Source: Pseudisothecium myosuroides (taxonomy: Eukaryota > Streptophyta > Bryopsida > Hypnales > Lembophyllaceae). From it: 64,000 nt of DNA. How positions within the stretch are numbered: position 1 is the first letter of the stretch; each line of letters starts with the position of its first letter. The DNA lies in assembly GCA_951799445.1 (NCBI GenBank), contig OX637294.1:24949452-25013451 (forward strand). The letters run 5' to 3'. The translations under genes and the position numbers were made by a program. This document shows, in pieces, positions 58,701-64,000 of the stretch. A model generated the notes under the pieces. It was given only the letters and a program-made list of their open reading frames with translations. It made no database searches and was not told where the DNA came from.

Positions 58701-61700
58701 CATACAACATCTGATGTGCTACAGGCATATGATGAACTCGGTATGAGATACTTTCTACAGCAACACGAGATAAAAATACACCAACGTTGGTCGAAGCAAT
58801 AGGTTCAAAGAGACGAAAGAGAAGAGAGACTTCCTCACTCCATTCCTACAAATCCATAGAACTGGGTGGCACTACAATATGCACCTTAATGAGTCGGTTC
58901 TTGTGGTAAACGTTGAAGCCTTGGATATTTACATGGTCCTTAGCATCCTTCACAAACCCAATGGTCACAACTGCCACCATCTGCAACGTCACATATTATA
59001 CACACTGCAGGAATAATGGGCTCTTCCACATTGTAATCGATAGCCGAACATTTAGGTTTCGAGAACAATAACCAACAGACCTGAAACACTGCATCGATAC
59101 TGAACGGACAAGAAATCGAGGAGTCACTCACATCCGTTTCTCGGGTAACATGATCAGCCCCACTCTGCGGCCTATATGTCAGCTCTTGGGTGTACATCAA
59201 GTCATCCACAAGGTTGTGGTGGTGAACTTCTTGTCCCCGGAGAAGGATTCGAAACCCAGGTGGCAATCGCAAATACAATATAGAGACATAACTCTGCCAC
59301 ACCAACAGCACGATCGGATTGGGAAACAGCTACAATATTAACCCCTAAAAGACTACAGACTCATGGCTTACACATGACTAACTCAACTGACTATATTCTA
59401 GAAAACATAGTTCAGTTCAGCAGAACCAGTAAAGAACATTGCATGCGTTAGTCAAAAAACAAATAAAAGTAGAAAAAAGAAGTCCCCCGTAGGGCCTCTT
59501 CAAAAATGGCACAGAAACAGGAGGCTTCTGGGGCCTTCCAGGAAAGAGAAGGAAGAGTAAAATGAAGGCTTTCACCTCTTCCCAAACTGTACCAGCTTCG
59601 TTTCATGACATGCATAACGAATAAAGCAAGACAGTGTGGAGAGCAGGAGACCCGGAAGGTGCACAGGAAATGGGAAATACCCTCAAAGAGTGACGGTAGG
59701 TGAGAAAATGGCGAGAGTGGGGAAAACGCTGAGCCATGGAAATCTTCTTCTCGTCACGATTGGCTCCCCTGATTTGAATATCCTAGAAGAAATAAAACTG
59801 AATCAGATATCACCCGCTTGCTTGGCAACACGAATATGAACCACACGAAACTGCGAAGGCCAGAGTCTGAATTCTTTCATAAACGTCTTACAAGTCGAAG
59901 CAGATCTCCACAAAAGGAATCTAAAATGAGAGGAAAATGTTCAGGAGGCGAAAGCTTAAGGGCCGCACATAGGGGTCAGTTTCAAAGTCCAGCTCGACTT
60001 GGCCTTGATCGTCCTCCCAAAGATTATACAGAATAATCTTTGTACCATGGTCCTTCATTCCTACAAACTGCAGAAGAACAAACACTGGCATAAACGTCCT
60101 GTAACATGAACCTGCCCTCCATCATAAAGATCCCTTTCAAATTCGAAATGACATACTTGACTAACAAAAACGTCGAAGACTCTCAAGTCACGACGATGCG
60201 CACGGCTTCAACACAAAACGGTCGCAGATTTCCGAAACCACATTTCTTCTCATTGCGGCGTAATAGCACTTCTTAAAAGTACTGAAGAGAAACTACCGCG
60301 TTTTTCATGATCCCAGAAGATAGATGGCTGCTAAATGCACGGACTCGGGCATCCTCGAAAACTTTGCATGGGTGGAAAACAAACAAACCTGCTCAAACAA
60401 CTCTTCCTCGCTACCATAAGGAGACCAGCTTTGAATGGTTTCCAAGTTGTGGGTCCAATCGTTCAAAGTGGACCTCAGCATCTTCCACACCTCCCCATCT
60501 CCAATTTCGTAGTCAATCTGCACAAATCAAAGACCTCTTCACGAGACAATTCTATACAGGCGAAGTTCATCACAAGGTGAATAGCACCTGGCGAAGATGG
60601 AAAAAAAGCACAAACTCGAGCTTAAAAACCTAAAGACTCGGCGCACAAATTCTCAAACGAAGGTGGTCCTCAACCCTACAACAAACGGTCAAAGGCTTCC
60701 TACTTAGGAAGGATTTCACTAGTAGCAAGCTCAAACCACTCATCTATCCTCTAGAGAAGGCAAAGTTCTACCATCACCCACAATAGATGCATGTCAAAGA
60801 AGAAAAAAGTAGCTTTGATGGAACCAACCGCACTCACCATTGGAACAACAATATCGTCATGCCCAGTTTGCCGGAGAAAAGTGAAAGATAGCATGCCGAT
60901 GCTCTGAGTAGCTCTGTCAGCCAACCAGGAAAAGACCGAACTTGTGAACAAAAGATTATAATCTCCAAACTACCAAACGACAACCAGTGGCACCACTCTG
61001 TCTCGTTTGCATACTCAGCTCTCACGAGGAACAACTGATAAGGTAACTCAAACCAGACATGCATAGAATCTATGAAGAAACAGATATGCTAAGATACGAT
61101 CCAAGAACAAGATTTCGAAAAATCCAAGGGGCTAACGATCTACCTGTGCCCATTGGAAGCACGAGATCGAGAAAAGACGATCACATCAGCTCCAAGACGC
61201 ATGGTACTCGTCTTGAAACCGTTTCCATCTGCAAGAAAGCTCGAGTCAAATCTAACCCAGGCAGCGAAACGCAGAAGCTGGCCCAGAGAAAAAGCTACAT
61301 ATGCGCGACTTCAAATGCCAGCAAAGAAGAGACCGACAAAAGAATGCGAGGGAAATCATGTAGAAACGAAGAAATCGCTACAAATGGGCTCTCAAACAGA
61401 GAAAAAAGACAACGATCTCGGAAGACAGGAAGTTGTGCGGTAGCAGTACGAACATTGACCAATAGTGTTGGCACTTTTGCTCTTGGCAGAGTACCCAAGG
61501 GACATGCATTGACGCATTCGATCGGGAGTCATCCCACCACCATCATCTGAAAGCCAGGTGTGAAAACAAATAAGTAAACACCTCCCATGAAGACAGCAGC
61601 CACAGACAAAAGTAAATCGACCCAAAAAAAAACACTTTACTAAAGACACGACTGGAAAAAACCACAAGATAAACCTGACAATGCGCTCACTGAGGTAAAT

Positions 61701-63375
61701 CCAAAATATGTCACTAATACCAAGAGACACAATATACATAAAAATAAACGTCATTTCAGGGAAACCCCAATAATATCGAGTAAACAGATAAACTGAAGCA
61801 AATGATAGTACTGAAACTGCTTACCCTCAATCACAAGCATTGGGGAGCGATTTCTAGGGTGCAAGGCAACATCCACATTCACAAATGATGCGCCATTCAC
61901 AACCTACATCCAAACATAAACACACTGTCAATGAAGGATTCAAATAAAATGCAAAGTAGCATAAGAGATTCAAGTCCAGCACACCTCCAAAATTACTGTT
62001 CAAATAAAAATAACGACTGACCGCAGAAAAGCCGAACTTGAGGGTCATCTAAACCAAGGAAGGAAGGAGAACCACAACATCTAAGAATATACTTTATGAT
62101 CCCTTCCGAAACATCCTGACTGAGCTGAAGAAACATACCTCGTCCACGGCATTGTCCACTAACTCGGCAACAGCTGCAAAACACACAATCTCCGATTAGA
62201 CTTCCACTCCAGGTAGTCCAGTACAGCCTCCACTTGCGACAACAATTACTCAATCTTACAAAATCGAATCTCCAACGTGGAAAAATATTTATATAGGAAC
62301 GCAAGTAACGTAGAAAATCATTCCAGCGAATACTGCGTAGCATAGAGATCCGCCAGTTGAAAAAGTGAAAATGAATCTCTCTCCAAAAACAATCAAGAAA
62401 AGCATGTGGAAAGTGGAGTGTACCCCCTAGGGCCCATCTGTGACTGGTCGCATTGGTGTGCAGAAACTTGGGGTGAACCCTAACGTGGTCAATCCCACCT
62501 GAATGCGGAAATCACAAACGGGTCAGATAAGGTCGATTCTCGTAGCAGTAAACAGATACTTCGAACGTCTCCGCAACATCAAATGTAGATCTCTGCTTCA
62601 CTCATAAGCAGAGCACTCATAAGCAGAGCACTCCACGCATGCATGGTCGAAAACCAGATACTCGGAGCTGCAACATAGAAAAGTACTCGAGACACGCAGC
62701 TTCCTTTCATGTTACAATGAACTGCCGGGAAAAGTGCCGCTCAGGTCACACAAGCCCCCGAAATACAACCAACTGGTCAATTCTCTCCGCAGAACATGCA
62801 CTCCGCGTCTGCTGAGCAGCACTCTACCCCAATTCACATCCATAGCACTAAGACATCAACATTCAGGAGAGAGAAACAGTTTCAATTTGGAAAAAGAAAG
62901 CCACTCTCATTGGATACACCACGGATACGGTACACCAGAACTCCCCATGCTTCAAGTAAGAGGAATATTCACCTGCTTGCTGCATCGAAACAGCAGGCTG
63001 GCCTTCATAGTCCCCTGCTTTCCAGAACTGCTTGCAACTAGTTCTCGTCAGCGCAGGGTCCTCGGGGGAGGGTTGAGGGAAAAAGGGCAAGGCAACCGGA
63101 GAAGCGACCTTCGCTTCATGACCAATGTCCAAATCTCGTTGGGCTTGGTTCTTCAAATCCTCATACCTCCAAGCGTTCAAACGCAAATCATCCACAGGCT
63201 CCAGCTTCTGCTTCTTCTGCACGAAAGCCTGCTCGCCCCAAGGGCTTTCCGATGGACTCACCCTTTTACCCAGCTCCTCTCCCTCTCGGGGATCCTCGCT
63301 GTTGGTGCTGCTGGAACTAAGTTCGTACACATCGTCCGCCTCGTCTTCCCTCTTCACTGCCCCCGGTGCAGACAT
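55790..63375 (-). CDS. MORC: MORC-family GHKL ATPase, copy B
   Basis: Second complete minus-strand MORC. Exons in coding order: 63375-62973, 62498-62424, 62173-62139, 61903-61825, 61546-61454, 61228-61144, 60913-60838, 60517-60389, 60067-59969, 59782-59681, 59293-59132, 58980-58885, 58665-58614, 58073-57962, 57853-57774, 57468-57239, 57203-57147 (doubtful), 57072-57007, 56839-56694, 56330-56255, 56118-55975, 55840-55790. Every exon but the last has the length of its copy A partner, and all splice sites are kept. Predicted length is about 815 residues. All ATPase motifs are intact: ELVDNAVDE, DDGGGM, YGNGFKTS. Protein differences are few, for example FLHT for FLHS in exon 2 and MSEGRKGGG for MCEGQRGGG in exon 16. 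The last exon reads ESKRNHLGRFKEVNEL, longer than the EWKRII of copy A. Both genes look functional; whether both are transcribed cannot be seen. Confidence 0.92.
56422..56583. mobile_element. old MITE family 1 relative in a MORC intron, copy B
   Basis: Same element, position and ends as at 11295-11457 ('CAGTTTCGTTACATTGGCGA' ... 'CGCCGAAGTAACAAAAT'), so it was present before the segmental duplication. Confidence 0.65.
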
Positions 63376-64000
63376 TGCTGCACCTTCTATCCTTCAAGTC
63401 AGTATGTGACACTCGGGACGGAACTGAACATTGAGAAATATCCACAAAGCCGATTTCGCCTCGTGACTTCGCTCCAGATTCGTTACCCAGTGGCCTTCGA
63501 TAGTACAGCTCTCAAACTTCGGCTGCTCATGGCGAACACAGCATTCTTGCAATCACGGAATAGGATTTGACCTTCAAGTCTACGTGCATTGCTGTACTCC
63601 ATGCACTGTTCCCCACCGATCAAGCTCCCTTTCTCAGTTCCAAAGCGTACTGTCCTTGTAACAATAACAACTGAAATTTACAGAAATATATTCCGTCTAA
63701 TTTCGGTCCTAACGTAGCCCAATCAAACTCTTTAATAAAAAACTCCTCGCTGCCAACAGAGCAACTCAGTTGATTTCGCAAGCGCAGCTTTAAGATGAAA
63801 GAACCAGAGAAATAATATAGAGGCTCATGGAAACTAACGTTGGCGGGGCCAGTTCTAACAAGGTCGTGTACGGAGAGCCTTCGAAGCGCAAAAATATCTT
63901 CGTACCGTTTCCTGGTGTGATTGTAGGTAAAGGTTTATAGGTTATGAGTGAGCCAACCTCTGCACGACGAGCATTCCAGCATTGCAAGGCAAACCTAGCC
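63376..64000 (-). promoter_or_regulatory. MORC: 5' UTR and proximal promoter of MORC copy B (putative)
   Basis: Nearly identical to copy A for about 250 bases above the start codon, then increasingly diverged, with a run of substitutions and indels at 63700-63930. Similarity returns to near identity in the last 60 bases. Confidence 0.4.

Larger units (their letters stand above)
54983..64000. repeat. segmental duplication, copy B (runs off the window)
   Basis: Colinear with 9842-18903 in the same orientation. Offset changes from about 45113 at the 3' end to 45086 at the start codon because of small indels. The left breakpoint follows a local doubling, 'CCACCCAAGTCCACCCAAGT'. Still homologous at the final base. 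Confidence 0.95.

Overview
This is eukaryotic nuclear DNA from a land plant. The evidence is spliced genes with GT-AG introns of roughly 70 to 550 bases, a plant-type MORC ATPase with about 22 exons, CT-rich leaders, plant-style MITEs, a tRNA-derived SINE and long AT-rich intergenic DNA full of decayed transposons. The compact introns would suit a bryophyte-grade plant, but that is inference; nothing here fixes the species. No rRNA, CRISPR, operon or organelle feature was seen.

Layout. 1-5.1 kb: mostly intergenic, with at least five members of a short TIR element family, a near-perfect hairpin element, a nested insertion and an ATAGAT microsatellite; a possible 3' end of a gene lies at the left edge. 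5.4-9.2 kb: a plus-strand three-exon gene for an unknown 148-residue protein, with a MITE in intron 1 and a 782-bp mariner-like foldback in intron 2. 9.84-18.9 kb: a minus-strand MORC gene (copy A). 19-20 kb: a GC- and CA-rich island upstream of it. 20.4-36.4 kb: AT-rich repeat-dominated DNA with degenerate tandem arrays, a likely Ty3/gypsy relic, nested MITEs, foldbacks and weakly coding islands at 28.6-32.4 kb. 36.5-44.9 kb: the minus-strand remains of an unidentified multi-exon gene, broken by a foldback element, an in-frame stop, a frameshift, a SINE and a 178-bp tandem repeat, with an upstream array of repeated exon-like units built round a palindromic TCTCGGCGCCGAGA motif. 45-54.9 kb: AT-rich, with a minisatellite, a two-copy 290-bp repeat and a second, inverted array of the 178-bp repeat. 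54.98 kb to the window end: MORC copy B.

The main result is a segmental duplication of at least 9 kb (9842-18903 against 54983-64000, same orientation, about 45 kb apart) that carries two complete MORC genes. Every splice junction and reading frame is kept in both. They differ at the C-terminus through a small indel and share an intronic MITE that predates the duplication. MORC proteins are GHKL ATPases that act in heterochromatin compaction and transposon silencing, so it is notable that the two copies flank about 36 kb of transposon-rich DNA. Any functional link is speculation.
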